In this document: in pieces, positions 15,761 through 24,819 of the stretch
How positions within the stretch are numbered: position 1 is the stretch's first letter
Layout: each line of letters opens with the position of its first letter
From: CAYFUR01 sp964346275
GTDB taxonomy: Bacteria; Sumerlaeota; Sumerlaeia; SLMS01
Length of the DNA: 46,596 nucleotides
Direction: 5' to 3'
Assembly: GCA_964346275.1 (NCBI GenBank)
Contig: CAYFUR010000015.1
Span: forward strand, 1 to 46,596
Notes under the pieces: generated by a model
What the model saw: the letters and a program-made list of their open reading frames with translations, nothing else
The model's database searches: none
Told to the model about the DNA's origin: nothing
Translations under genes and position numbers: made by a program

Positions 15761-17575
15761 ATGAGCGAACCGATATACGTTTACGATCTGTCGGAAAAGC
15801 ACAAGCAAACGGATTTGAGAAACAAGGAATCGGTCCGGTTTCTCTGGGATGAATGCCACCTGGCTTCGTCCCTGCAGGGGCTGGTCAATCGGGATCAAGC
15901 GAGGCTCTACCTTCGCCTGAATCCCTGTGTAGACGACTTCTGGCTCGAACAAATGACGGATCAGGGCGCCTGGATGGAGGATCGCCAAGTGGAATTCCTC
16001 CGGGGCGGAATCGAGGAGTTGCTCGGGCGATTCGGCAAGGCCTTTGAAGGATTCGTGGTTTACGACGAGCGCATCCCGGCGACTTCCAATCTCGCCTCGA
16101 CGATTGCGGGTGCGGAAAAGCGCCTTTGTCTCCGTTTCGATGAAACCAGCGGCTCATTATATACAAGGCTTAAGGACGCAGGAAGGCTCGAAAATGCCGT
16201 CTACCTGATGGCGGAGGACGGCGGCCCGCTCTTCACCGGCCAGGGAAGCATCCCGGGCACGGATGTCCCCTCAACCGTCAGCCCGAAGAACGACGCTTAT
16301 CTCTGGCTCGTTGAGCGCTATCTCAAGACCGGCAAAACGAATCCGCGAACCATGGGCTATTATATCGACGCCTTTTGGATTCAGTGCGCCTTCGCCGATT
16401 GGCCGGTGAACCACACCCTCACCAACCATGACTATATCATCGCCAAGGGCGGCTTCTTCTTCGACCTGAACGTCTGGGAAGATGAAGCTCCTGTCGATGA
16501 ACCCGGCCAGAAACCCGGCACCGACGTGGAGACGCTGAAAAAGATTCTCTACGCCGCGAATGACCAACTCGGCGGGAAGGAATTGATCCACGTCGCCGGC
16601 TACGTCCCCTGGGCCTACAAATATACGAACTGCCATAAGGAGGGATGGTCCGCAGGCAGCCAATACGACGCGGTGCCCGCCGAGTGGAAATGCACGGAAA
16701 TCCTGACCAGCTTTAACGCCTATCTGGATGCGGATGCGCTGTCCTACGCCTCCATGGCGAACGCGTCATTCTTCATGCATTTCCCTCTTCCGGACAGGAT
16801 TCCGCAAAACCCTCCTCCAAGCGAGGAGGAATTGCGCGAGCGCGGCATCCTGGACTCGGAAGGAAAGATCGTTCCGCGGAATTACTATGCGCATTACGTC
16901 GGAGATTACGACGCCGCCGCGTGGCTCTATTGGAACCTCCCGGTCTTCTGGCGCGATCCGGATCGCGGCAAAATACCGCTCACATGGGCCTTTAACCCAA
17001 ACCTCTGCCAGCGCTTTGGATACGGAATGAAGTGGGCGCGGGATTCCCGAACGGAAAACGACCACTTTGTGGCCGGCGATTCCGGGGCGGGATACGTCAA
17101 TCCGCGCAATCTCTCCGAACCGCGCCGCCATTCCGGGTTGCCCGGCGCCATGCACCTCTGGGAAGAGCACTCGCGGCGCTACATGGAGCAGTGGGATCTC
17201 TCCATCGTGGGCTTTGTTCTGGACGGAAATTGCCCGAACATGACCGAAGAAGGCTGGAAAGCGTTTACAAAAATTGCACCCGGCGGCCTGGTATTTCATC
17301 GGCTTCCCGCAGACCCGGGACTCTATGAGGGGGTTCCCTATATGGAGTACCATGGCGATCTGCCCCGGGAAGAAGCGTCGAAAGCCGCGGCTATCGCCGT
17401 GAGCAAATTCTCGCCGGAAACGCCGAATTTCCTTTGCTTCCGCTCCGTTCTCATGCCTCCTTCCTGGTATGTGGAGTTAGAACGTGAAATCAGCCAGCGT
17501 GATCGCGGCGATGCCATGCTCATCGATATGAGAACCCTGCTCTATCTCCTGAAGAAACAACTTGAAAGCGGTTAA
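15761..17575 (+). CDS. GxGYxYP-family putative glycoside hydrolase
   Basis: A 604-residue protein resembling the GxGYxYP family, a group suggested to be glycoside hydrolases but without firm biochemistry. The name-giving motif appears as FVAGDSGAGYVNPRNL near residue 440, with NP in place of YP. Other landmarks are an N-terminal region with LWDECHLASSLQGLVNRDQARLY and the central LTWAFNPNLCQRFGYGM. No signal peptide is visible, although many relatives are exported. The ATG at 15761 is taken as the start; a TTG at 15743 overlaps the preceding gene's TGA and would add six residues. It sits 14 bases after PhyH and 15 before the binding-protein gene, so all are probably one transcript. Confidence 0.78.
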   Translation: MSEPIYVYDLSEKHKQTDLRNKESVRFLWDECHLASSLQGLVNRDQARLYLRLNPCVDDFWLEQMTDQGAWMEDRQVEFLRGGIEELLGRFGKAFEGFVVYDERIPATSNLASTIAGAEKRLCLRFDETSGSLYTRLKDAGRLENAVYLMAEDGGPLFTGQGSIPGTDVPSTVSPKNDAYLWLVERYLKTGKTNPRTMGYYIDAFWIQCAFADWPVNHTLTNHDYIIAKGGFFFDLNVWEDEAPVDEPGQKPGTDVETLKKILYAANDQLGGKELIHVAGYVPWAYKYTNCHKEGWSAGSQYDAVPAEWKCTEILTSFNAYLDADALSYASMANASFFMHFPLPDRIPQNPPPSEEELRERGILDSEGKIVPRNYYAHYVGDYDAAAWLYWNLPVFWRDPDRGKIPLTWAFNPNLCQRFGYGMKWARDSRTENDHFVAGDSGAGYVNPRNLSEPRRHSGLPGAMHLWEEHSRRYMEQWDLSIVGFVLDGNCPNMTEEGWKAFTKIAPGGLVFHRLPADPGLYEGVPYMEYHGDLPREEASKAAAIAVSKFSPETPNFLCFRSVLMPPSWYVELEREISQRDRGDAMLIDMRTLLYLLKKQLESG

Positions 17576-17590
17576 CCCAGGCCGGAAGCC

Positions 17591-18979
17591 ATGCGGATTT
17601 TTTTTCTCGTTACCGGACTCATCATCGTTCTCATGTGGGGCGGGGCGCTTTATTTCGCACCCGAGCAAATCGAAGAACGCGGCAAGACGGTCCTCTACTG
17701 GTCCACCGACGCCAATCCCGCGCGCGAGAACCAGTTGGCCCCGTTCCTCGAGGAAACCCCCGATGTCCTCATCAAGGTGAAGCCAGCCACCTTTGAAGCC
17801 ACAATCGTTCAGTCCTCATCCGGCGTCGGCCCCGATCTGATCGAGATATACAACGTAGCCGACCTCGTGGCTTACGCTGAGGCGGGAATCCTGAAAGATC
17901 TCACGCCCTATGCGAAGGAGATGGGCTTCTCACCGGAATCCACTTATCCCAACCTCAAGGGCCTCTTCGTCTACCAGGGCAAGCAATACAGCTATCCCGC
18001 CAATATTGCCTCGCAAAACCTCTTTTACAACAAGCGCCTTTTTCGCGAGGCTGGGATAGCCGAGCCTGAAGACTCGATGACCTGGGACGAGTTTATGGAA
18101 TTGGTTAAACCGCTGACGGTGCGCCGCGATGACGGAAAAGGCTTCAAGAGGTTTGCCATGGTCATGTCGCGCGGATACGCGGTGGATATTCACCTTCAGT
18201 TTGGCGCGACCTTTTTCAACGAGGACAAGACCCGCTGCACACTGGATTCGCCGGAAAGTATCGAGGCGGTGCAATTCTATGTCGATTTAATGCGCAAGCA
18301 CAACATCATCCCGACTCCCGCCGCGGCGGATGCTCTTTCCGGTGAGGGGGGATGGGGGTCTGGTGAAATTCGCTGGTTCGCCACAGAACGTGCGGCCACG
18401 ATTTGGGGGAGCCGCTGGATGCTGACGCAGTTTCGCCAGTATCCGGAACTGCGGAAACAAATGGGAGTTGTCATACTTCCCCATCCCGAGGGAGGCCAGC
18501 CGGCGAGTTATGCCGGCGCCCGCACCCCGGCGATCAATGTCAATACGGACCACCCGGAGGAGTGCCTCGAGTTCCTGGCGTATTTCGCCAGCGAGGAATA
18601 CAGCGAAGTCATCGCCATGGGCGCCGACGCGTTGCCGCCGAACAAGGATTACTCGGACGATCCCAGCCGCCTCATTAATCCCGAGTATCCCTGGGAAACT
18701 TATCAGGATAAGTTCGTCGAGTCGCTCACATACGCCTCGCCCCGCGAAGTCAGCCCCTTTATCGATCCAAAAATCGTTGATCGCCTCTGGACAGATACGC
18801 TGGAAATCGTGGAAAACGGCATCAAGCCCGTGAATCAGGCCATGGAGGATCTCGCCAAGCAGATCAACGACAGAATTGAGCGCAACATTCAGGAACGCGA
18901 GGATCTGCGCGAGGAATTCGAAGCGCGTATAGCCGCCCGCAAAGCCCAAGAAGAAACAAACGTTGCCGGCGGCGGCTGA
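17591..18979 (+). CDS. Extracellular sugar-binding protein (ABC transporter SBP, family 1)
   Basis: A 462-residue solute-binding protein of the MalE/UgpB class, expected to capture oligosaccharides or monosaccharides. After an N-terminal hydrophobic segment (FLVTGLIIVLMWGGALYF) come TVLYWSTDANPARENQLAPF and GVGPDLIEIYNVADLVAYAEAG (first lobe), YSYPANIASQNLFYNKRLF (hinge) and WGSRWMLTQF (second lobe), then an acidic/basic coiled tail from about residue 410. There is no lipobox cysteine, so it would be membrane-anchored by an uncleaved N-terminus or released by cleavage. No permease or ATPase gene is found anywhere in the window; it must work with components encoded elsewhere or serve as a sensor. 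It is third in the PhyH operon, directly before a GH38 gene. Confidence 0.9.
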   Translation: MRIFFLVTGLIIVLMWGGALYFAPEQIEERGKTVLYWSTDANPARENQLAPFLEETPDVLIKVKPATFEATIVQSSSGVGPDLIEIYNVADLVAYAEAGILKDLTPYAKEMGFSPESTYPNLKGLFVYQGKQYSYPANIASQNLFYNKRLFREAGIAEPEDSMTWDEFMELVKPLTVRRDDGKGFKRFAMVMSRGYAVDIHLQFGATFFNEDKTRCTLDSPESIEAVQFYVDLMRKHNIIPTPAAADALSGEGGWGSGEIRWFATERAATIWGSRWMLTQFRQYPELRKQMGVVILPHPEGGQPASYAGARTPAINVNTDHPEECLEFLAYFASEEYSEVIAMGADALPPNKDYSDDPSRLINPEYPWETYQDKFVESLTYASPREVSPFIDPKIVDRLWTDTLEIVENGIKPVNQAMEDLAKQINDRIERNIQEREDLREEFEARIAARKAQEETNVAGGG

Positions 18980-19047
18980 TCCCAGACACCCTACACCCCG
19001 ATCATTATCCTGTTTCTTGATATCTCCTGCATCGACCGGAGCCGTTT

Positions 19048-22000
19048 ATGCCCAAGAAGAAGAATTTCCAGAGAATTGACGCGCCCAGCCCCGACGTTTC
19101 CAAGGAGCCAACGCTTTTTGTCACGGCGACGTCCCATCTGGATACGCAATGGCGCTGGACTTTCAGCGAAACCATCCAGCGATACATCCCGGCAACTTTA
19201 CGGGGAAATTTCGATCTCTTCGAGCGCTATCCGAACTATACGTTCAGCTTCGAGGGCGCCTATCGCTATATGATGGCTAAAGAGTATTTTCCCGAAGAAT
19301 ATGAAACCTTGAAGAAATATATCGCGGACAAACGATGGAGAGTCTGCGGCTCCGCGGTGGATGCGGGCGATACCAACACGGTTTCACCGGAATCCCTGAT
19401 CCGCCAGACACTCTACGGAAATGGCTTCTGGCGCGATGAATTCGGAGTGGAAAGCCGCGATATCTTCCTGCCGGATTGCTTTGGATTCAGCTGGGTTCTG
19501 CCCTCCGTGGCGGTGCATTGCGGGTTGACGACGTTCTCCACATCCAAGCTCGAATGGGGGTCCTCCTATGGGATTCCCTTTAACGTCGGAATGTGGGAAG
19601 GACCGGACGGTTCTTCGATCCTGGCCCTGATCAATCCAGGACAGTATGCCTTCCCGATCAAAGAGGACAAACTGGCCCACGATGAAGAATGGCAAAAACG
19701 TATAGACGAAACGGGCAAGACCTCCGGGGCCTTCGTGGATTTCAAGTATTTCGGACTGGGCGATACCGGGGGAGCGCCGGACAGCGAGTCCGTGGAAAAA
19801 CTGGAAACCGCCATGGCCGATCAAGACGCTCCACTCCGCGTGCTGAATGTGGCTCCAGAGGAAGTGGCTAAGAGCCTGACGGATGAGCAGAAATCCCGCC
19901 TGCCACGCCATGAAACCGAGTTCCTTCTGATTGAACATGGCGTTGGCACCTACACGTCCCATGCGGCGATGAAGCGCTGGAACCGCAAGAACGAGTTGAT
20001 TGCCGACGCGGCGGAGCGGGCAGCCGTCCTGGCGGAATGGCTTGGCGGCGAAGTCTATCCAAGAGAAAAGCTCCGTGATGCCTGGACGCGATTCCTTGTT
20101 AACCAGATGCACGATATTCTGCCCGGCACGAGCATTCCCGAGGCCTATCGGCATTCCTGGAATGATGAATTGATCTCTTTCAATCAGTTCCAGTCCGTCC
20201 TCGAACACGCGCTTTCCATCATCAGCACGGGACTTGATACGACCGTCGAGGGAGTGCCGGTTATTGTCTATAATTCGCTGGCCGCGCAAAAAGGCGGGCT
20301 GGTGGAAGTGACGCTCTCTTTTTCCGATTCAGCCCCGGAAATGGTGCGCATTTTCGCTCCATCTGGATCTGAAGTTCCTTCTCAGGTTCTCGGTAGAACG
20401 GGCAAAACGCTCCATTTGCTTTTTCTCGCCGAGGCTCCCCCCGTGGGGTTTGCTGTCTACGACGTCCGCCCCGGCGCAGCTCCCTGCCAGGTCGTCTCGT
20501 CGCTCAAAGTCGAAGATCACCGAATGGAAAACGCGCGATACGTCGTCGAAATCAACAGCGAGGGCGACATCAGCCGTATATATGACAAGCTGGAGTCCTG
20601 CGAACTTCTTTCCGAACCGATCCAGATCCAACTTCTTCCCCATACGCCAAAGGAATGGCCCGCCTGGACGATCGAATACAAAGACGCCAGCGCCTCGCCG
20701 CTGGAAGTTGTCTGTGGGCCGGCTGATATCCGCATAGCCGAAAACGGCCCGGCGCGTGTCTCCATCGAGATACACAGGCGTGCCCGCGGGTCCATCTTCC
20801 GCCAGAGGGTTTCTCTATCCGCCGGCGCGGCGGGAAATCGGGTTGAAGTTGATTCGGACATCACCTGGGCGACAAAGGGCGCAGTGCTCAAAGCGGCGTT
20901 CCCCTTCAAGGCCTCCAACGACAAGGCTGTCTACGATCTCGGTCTGGGAACCATCGAGCGTGGCAATAATCACAACCGTCTCTATGAAGTTCCCGCCCAA
21001 CAATGGGCCAGCCTTTCCGATCGAAAGGAAACAACCGGGGCCGCAATCCTCACCGATTGTAAATACGGATGGGACAAGCCCTCCGACAACATGCTGCGCC
21101 TGACTCTGCTCCACACCCCGGAGCTGACCGGATTTGAATGCGATCTGGGTGGGGCGGATTACATCGATCGGTTTCTCGAGCAGGACGCCCTTGATTTCGG
21201 GCGCCACCGCATGGGATTTGCCATCATGGGACACTCGGGCGATTGGGCGAAGGGGTCTGTTCCCGAGGAAGCGGATCGCTACAACCAGCCGCTCATCGCC
21301 TGGCAGTCGGAAGAGCGGAAAGGCGCCCTTGGCCGCACATTCCAGTTCCTCCACATTGATACGCCCGGAATTGCAGTGAAGGCCATGAAGAAAGCGGAAC
21401 GCGGCGATGAGATGATCATCCGTTTGCAGGAACGCGCCGGCGTTGAACACAAGAATGCAGGCGTTCAGTTCACTGTTCCTGTCGAGTCGATTCGTGAGGT
21501 GAACGGAATGGAGGACGATCTCGGTCCTGTCGAGGTCAAAGATAACGGGATTCATGTGGCCATGAAACCCTATCAGCCACTCGCCTTTGCCGTGAAGCTG
21601 TCCTCCTTTTCCCGTAAATTCTCCGCCGCCGTGTCAACTCACGTGGAATTACCATACAATCTGGACGTTATCAGTCTGAACGATAACCGCCAGGACGGTG
21701 ATATAGACGGACGCGGGTTTTCCTTGCCAGGAGAACTGTTGCCCGAGGTGCTCGATGCCGATGGCGCCACCTTCCGCATCGGGCCTTCGGAGTATCGGAA
21801 GCGGAATGCGGTAATTTGCCTGGGGCAGACCATCGATTTGCCTCTTGTCGATGCGGACCAGCTTTGCCTGCTGGCGGCCTCCGTCGATGGCGACGTCTCG
21901 GACATTTTCGAAATCGATGGCCTCAGGAAGGAAATCAAGATCCACGATTATATGGAGCCCTTTGGCCAATGGGACGACCGGATCGTCTGCGGCGTCTATA

Positions 22001-22260
22001 CAGAAGAGCTGGCGAAAATGAAGCCGGGCTATGTGAAGGACGCCCGGATCGCCTGGACAGCATCGCATTGCCATTCGCGGATCAGCGCCTCGGACGAAGC
22101 CTATCGCCGCGTCTCCTTGTTCAAATACGTCATACCCGTCAAGCCACGCACCCACCGGCTGACCCTCCCGAACAACGAACGCATCCGGATTCTCGCCGTC
22201 AGCCTTATGAAAAGCGGCCGGGGCGCGGTGCGCCTCGACCTGAAGAAATGGCTTTTCTAA
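19048..22260 (+). CDS. GH38 family alpha-mannosidase, second type
   Basis: A 1070-residue GH38 protein, distinct from the one at 4808-7513. The catalytic domain begins with TATSHLDTQWRWTFSETI (zinc-binding His and Asp) and contains SRDIFLPDCFGFSWVLPSVA, whose Asp is the expected nucleophile. The central region includes FLVNQMHDILPGTSIPEAYR, and long beta-sandwich domains follow with an extra C-terminal domain of about 200 residues, making it longer than most bacterial members. There is no signal peptide, so it is probably cytoplasmic. It is the last gene of the PhyH operon, 68 bases after the sugar-binding protein, and ends at a terminator hairpin overlapping the GNAT gene end. The linkage cleaved cannot be deduced; the presence of two divergent GH38 types suggests different mannosides. 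Confidence 0.9.
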   Translation: MPKKKNFQRIDAPSPDVSKEPTLFVTATSHLDTQWRWTFSETIQRYIPATLRGNFDLFERYPNYTFSFEGAYRYMMAKEYFPEEYETLKKYIADKRWRVCGSAVDAGDTNTVSPESLIRQTLYGNGFWRDEFGVESRDIFLPDCFGFSWVLPSVAVHCGLTTFSTSKLEWGSSYGIPFNVGMWEGPDGSSILALINPGQYAFPIKEDKLAHDEEWQKRIDETGKTSGAFVDFKYFGLGDTGGAPDSESVEKLETAMADQDAPLRVLNVAPEEVAKSLTDEQKSRLPRHETEFLLIEHGVGTYTSHAAMKRWNRKNELIADAAERAAVLAEWLGGEVYPREKLRDAWTRFLVNQMHDILPGTSIPEAYRHSWNDELISFNQFQSVLEHALSIISTGLDTTVEGVPVIVYNSLAAQKGGLVEVTLSFSDSAPEMVRIFAPSGSEVPSQVLGRTGKTLHLLFLAEAPPVGFAVYDVRPGAAPCQVVSSLKVEDHRMENARYVVEINSEGDISRIYDKLESCELLSEPIQIQLLPHTPKEWPAWTIEYKDASASPLEVVCGPADIRIAENGPARVSIEIHRRARGSIFRQRVSLSAGAAGNRVEVDSDITWATKGAVLKAAFPFKASNDKAVYDLGLGTIERGNNHNRLYEVPAQQWASLSDRKETTGAAILTDCKYGWDKPSDNMLRLTLLHTPELTGFECDLGGADYIDRFLEQDALDFGRHRMGFAIMGHSGDWAKGSVPEEADRYNQPLIAWQSEERKGALGRTFQFLHIDTPGIAVKAMKKAERGDEMIIRLQERAGVEHKNAGVQFTVPVESIREVNGMEDDLGPVEVKDNGIHVAMKPYQPLAFAVKLSSFSRKFSAAVSTHVELPYNLDVISLNDNRQDGDIDGRGFSLPGELLPEVLDADGATFRIGPSEYRKRNAVICLGQTIDLPLVDADQLCLLAASVDGDVSDIFEIDGLRKEIKIHDYMEPFGQWDDRIVCGVYTEELAKMKPGYVKDARIAWTASHCHSRISASDEAYRRVSLFKYVIPVKPRTHRLTLPNNERIRILAVSLMKSGRGAVRLDLKKWLF

Positions 22261-22272
22261 AGAGGCCGTGAT

Positions 22273-22295
22273 CCCGCTTTACTTCATGAAGCGGG
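22273..22295. terminator. Terminator hairpin between the GH38 and GNAT genes
   Basis: CCCGCTT (22273-22279) pairs with AAGCGGG (22289-22295). On the plus strand GTTCCTCTTT follows, a modest pyrimidine tract for ending the PhyH-GH38 transcript. The hairpin overlaps the last codons of the convergent GNAT gene, so it may be used from both sides. Confidence 0.55.
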
Positions 22296-22767
22296 GTTCC
22301 TCTTTGATCGTATAGATTCCCCGTCTGTCGCCGAGGGGGATATCGATGGCGCCGACGGCTTTTTTGTAGAAATCGACAGGGCCGGCATCGCCTATGATGG
22401 CATAGGCATATCCCATCTCCTGAAGGCCAAACAGACAGGCGAGAAAAAGCGCCTTGCCAATGCCCTTGCCGCGATAGGCCTCGTTGACCCCTGTCGGCCC
22501 GAAATAGTTCCGCCGCGTGCATTCATAGGCTCCAAAGCCGATGATCTCATCTCCATGGAGAGCGATATAGACACTGGCCGGCTGATGGGTGAAACCGACC
22601 AGGCACTCATCTGCCCACCCTTCAGAGAAATGCTCGAGGATAAAGCGGCGCAGTTTTGCCTGCTCCCAAGGGTTGGCCCGGCGGATATGGATATTGTCCG
22701 AGCGCAGCTTATCCAACAGATCGTCGAGGGGAGGGATGCGAACAAGGGAACAAAGCAAATCGGGCAT
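22279..22767 (-). CDS. GNAT-family N-acetyltransferase
   Basis: A 162-residue acyltransferase of the GNAT superfamily; acetyl-CoA is the likely donor and the acceptor is unknown. The fold signature is VNEAYRGKGIGKALFLACLF (motif A: R/Q-x-x-G-x-G/A, binding the pyrophosphate of CoA), preceded by ASVYIALHGDEIIGFGAYE and followed by GYAYAIIGDAGPVDFYKKAVG. The ATG at 22767 is used. The frame is open to a TTG at 22833, which would add 22 residues beginning with a CSGC motif, but no second cysteine pair is present to make a zinc ribbon. It lies in the same direction as, and 101 bases beyond, the secreted hydrolase gene. Confidence 0.85.
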   Translation of the reverse strand: MPDLLCSLVRIPPLDDLLDKLRSDNIHIRRANPWEQAKLRRFILEHFSEGWADECLVGFTHQPASVYIALHGDEIIGFGAYECTRRNYFGPTGVNEAYRGKGIGKALFLACLFGLQEMGYAYAIIGDAGPVDFYKKAVGAIDIPLGDRRGIYTIKEEPRFMK

Positions 22768-22868
22768 GGCTATCAACCGCCTTCGAGAAAATCGTGGCGG
22801 GGCCAGTTTTTCCCCGCAACCCGAGCATTTCAACGCCGCTCTTCATGGCGCGCAAGGGATGATTGAGG

Positions 22869-24596
22869 CTATTCACCGAAGACATCGATTTCCTTGATAA
22901 TCGGGGCGATATACGCCGGGCCCGTTCCGTCGGTGTCCTTCTCTGGGCTCCCGTAAGGAGTCCATCTGTCGCGGAAATCTCCGTTCCACGAACTGGTAGC
23001 GTGGATGATGATTTCGATTTCATGGACTCCAGACACTGGGGTTTCAGGCTCCCAGCGGGCCACAGAGACCGCGCTATCCTCCGAGTTCGTGATGACCTGT
23101 CCATAGTTTCCCGTGCGCACGTCTTTGGCCACGGTCGTGCCGTTGATAAGGATTTCGTGGGATTGGTAGGCTCGATAACCACCATTCTCTTCATGCCCTG
23201 CAAAGACCCGGATTTCCGACACGGTGACGGGCGTATCGAATGTATAGCTCACTCGTGGGCGCTCGACCCACGGACCATCCAGGCCGCGCAACGCTTGCTC
23301 GCCACTGTCCATCACCCCGTTTGCCAGGAGAGCCAGGGCACCTTCGGCAAGAGATCCGCCGCCTAATCTCGCGGTTACGCCTTCACCTTGCAAAAGGTCT
23401 TCCTGAGAAACTTGCCAGGGAAGGGCGCGGTCACTCGTTGTCCCAAACACAGGGGCGTTCTCGCCCGGCTCCTGAGCGAGTTCCGGGGGCGCGCCATCCA
23501 AGGGTTCCAGTTTCACGAACGCGTCGTAGGCGGGTTTTCTCCGCGCACGGAACTCATCGACAAGGCCCCAATCCTCGGAAGGCGCCCAACTGTCGTACTT
23601 GAACCAGATATATTGATCAACGTAGGGGCCATTTTCCGGGTGCTCGGGGTCAGTCAGCCGATCGATGACATGGAAGGATTTTGCCAGCGCTTCCGCCTGG
23701 AATTTCCGTCCCACATGGCCGCTGTTCCATCCGAACTCTGTGATCCAGACTTTCTTGTCTTTGTCGCCGTACTCGTTCATCACGCCTTTAAACCGCTGAT
23801 TCATCACCTCGGCCAGACCCGTTTCGCCAGGCCCGGGCGCCGGATCGTTGAAGACTTCCGGATAGGGATGGCAGGCCGCGATATCGAAGGGATGGTAGCC
23901 ATGTTTCGCATAGTGCTCCTGGAGGGCGTCCGTCTCGTAGAGCTCTTTCAGATAATGTTCGCGATCGGGATATTCGAACCCCTTTGGTGAAATCCCACCG
24001 AGCACGACCTGAGCTTTCGGATCAATCTTCTTGATCGAATGATAGCTCTCGACGAGCAACTTCCCGTAGGGCTCGGGCGGAACGCGCACATCGAACTCCG
24101 GAACGGACAGATCCTGCTCGTTCCAGATTTCCCAGTAACGGATCGGCTCTCCCTTGCTGGAATAGTGGGCGACGATTTCGCGGGTCCGTTCCACGAACCG
24201 CTGGCGGAATTCATCCGTTGTCCAGGAATCCGGTCCATCGTGGGGCAGGCTCTGGTAATCAATCAGTCCGAGGATTTGTATATCACGTTTTTGAAATTCG
24301 TCGACGAGATAATCATAGGCAGCGTAATTGATCGAACCATCGGGCGGGTATTCGGCAATGAACTCGATGCGCACAAACTCGATGTCGAGGTATTCGAGAT
24401 CATCCAGCACAGTCGTCGTCACGTCGATTCCCGTATCGGGATGATAGGGTTGGACCGTCGACGATTTGATTTCCGGCCGAGAGAGATGAATCGCTTCGTC
24501 GCCGGAGGCGCGGGCGAAGCCGCCGAGGCCGTGGAGGCCCAATACCAGGAAGCTGGCGGCCCACAAGGTCATTCGTGGATTCAGAGGGTTTTTCAT
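22869..24596 (-). CDS. Secreted clan-A-like glycoside hydrolase with C-terminal beta-sandwich (paralogue 2)
   Basis: A 575-residue paralogue of the protein encoded at 7784-9535. After a signal peptide (LWAASFLVLGLHGLGGFARA), the barrel shows YWEIWNEQD (Glu160, candidate acid/base) and KVWITEFGWNS (Glu287, candidate nucleophile). Shared stretches include GGISPKGFEYP, HPYPEVF and the ending GPAYIAPIIKEIDVFG. The C-terminal galactose-binding-like domain (about 385-575) contains IRVFAGHEENGGYRAYQS, matching VRIFAGHNGDGGNRAFQS of the paralogue. The start is the ATG at 24596 with GGAGA upstream; the longer open frame (to 24731) adds unconserved sequence in front of a good signal peptide. It is divergent from the GH42 gene across 223 bases. 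Family membership is unresolved; substrate specificity cannot be inferred. Confidence 0.82.
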   Translation of the reverse strand: MKNPLNPRMTLWAASFLVLGLHGLGGFARASGDEAIHLSRPEIKSSTVQPYHPDTGIDVTTTVLDDLEYLDIEFVRIEFIAEYPPDGSINYAAYDYLVDEFQKRDIQILGLIDYQSLPHDGPDSWTTDEFRQRFVERTREIVAHYSSKGEPIRYWEIWNEQDLSVPEFDVRVPPEPYGKLLVESYHSIKKIDPKAQVVLGGISPKGFEYPDREHYLKELYETDALQEHYAKHGYHPFDIAACHPYPEVFNDPAPGPGETGLAEVMNQRFKGVMNEYGDKDKKVWITEFGWNSGHVGRKFQAEALAKSFHVIDRLTDPEHPENGPYVDQYIWFKYDSWAPSEDWGLVDEFRARRKPAYDAFVKLEPLDGAPPELAQEPGENAPVFGTTSDRALPWQVSQEDLLQGEGVTARLGGGSLAEGALALLANGVMDSGEQALRGLDGPWVERPRVSYTFDTPVTVSEIRVFAGHEENGGYRAYQSHEILINGTTVAKDVRTGNYGQVITNSEDSAVSVARWEPETPVSGVHEIEIIIHATSSWNGDFRDRWTPYGSPEKDTDGTGPAYIAPIIKEIDVFGE

Positions 24597-24623
24597 CGGG
24601 AAAAGATCTCCAGAGACGTGTAT

Positions 24624-24659
24624 CCCATTCTTGGCGTTCCCGGCTTGGAACACAATGGG
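24624..24659. promoter_or_regulatory. Dyad between divergent hydrolase genes
   Basis: CCCATT (24624-24629) mirrors AATGGG (24654-24659), and GTTCC (24636-24640) mirrors GGAAC (24647-24651), giving an imperfect nested dyad 28 bases upstream of the secreted hydrolase start. It could be an operator controlling this gene and the divergent GH42 gene. No promoter boxes are convincing. Confidence 0.25.
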
Positions 24660-24819
24660 ATTCTGAAACCGGTTGCACGACTTGGCGAATCCATGCGAGC
24701 CCTTCTTCCAGGCATACCCACAATCCTCCACTTTCCTGCTCGAAGCGTCCGTGTTAGCGATGGGCCTCCACCCCCGGAATGAAGATCTGGCAGTTCGTCA
24801 TATCAATAAGGACCTTACA

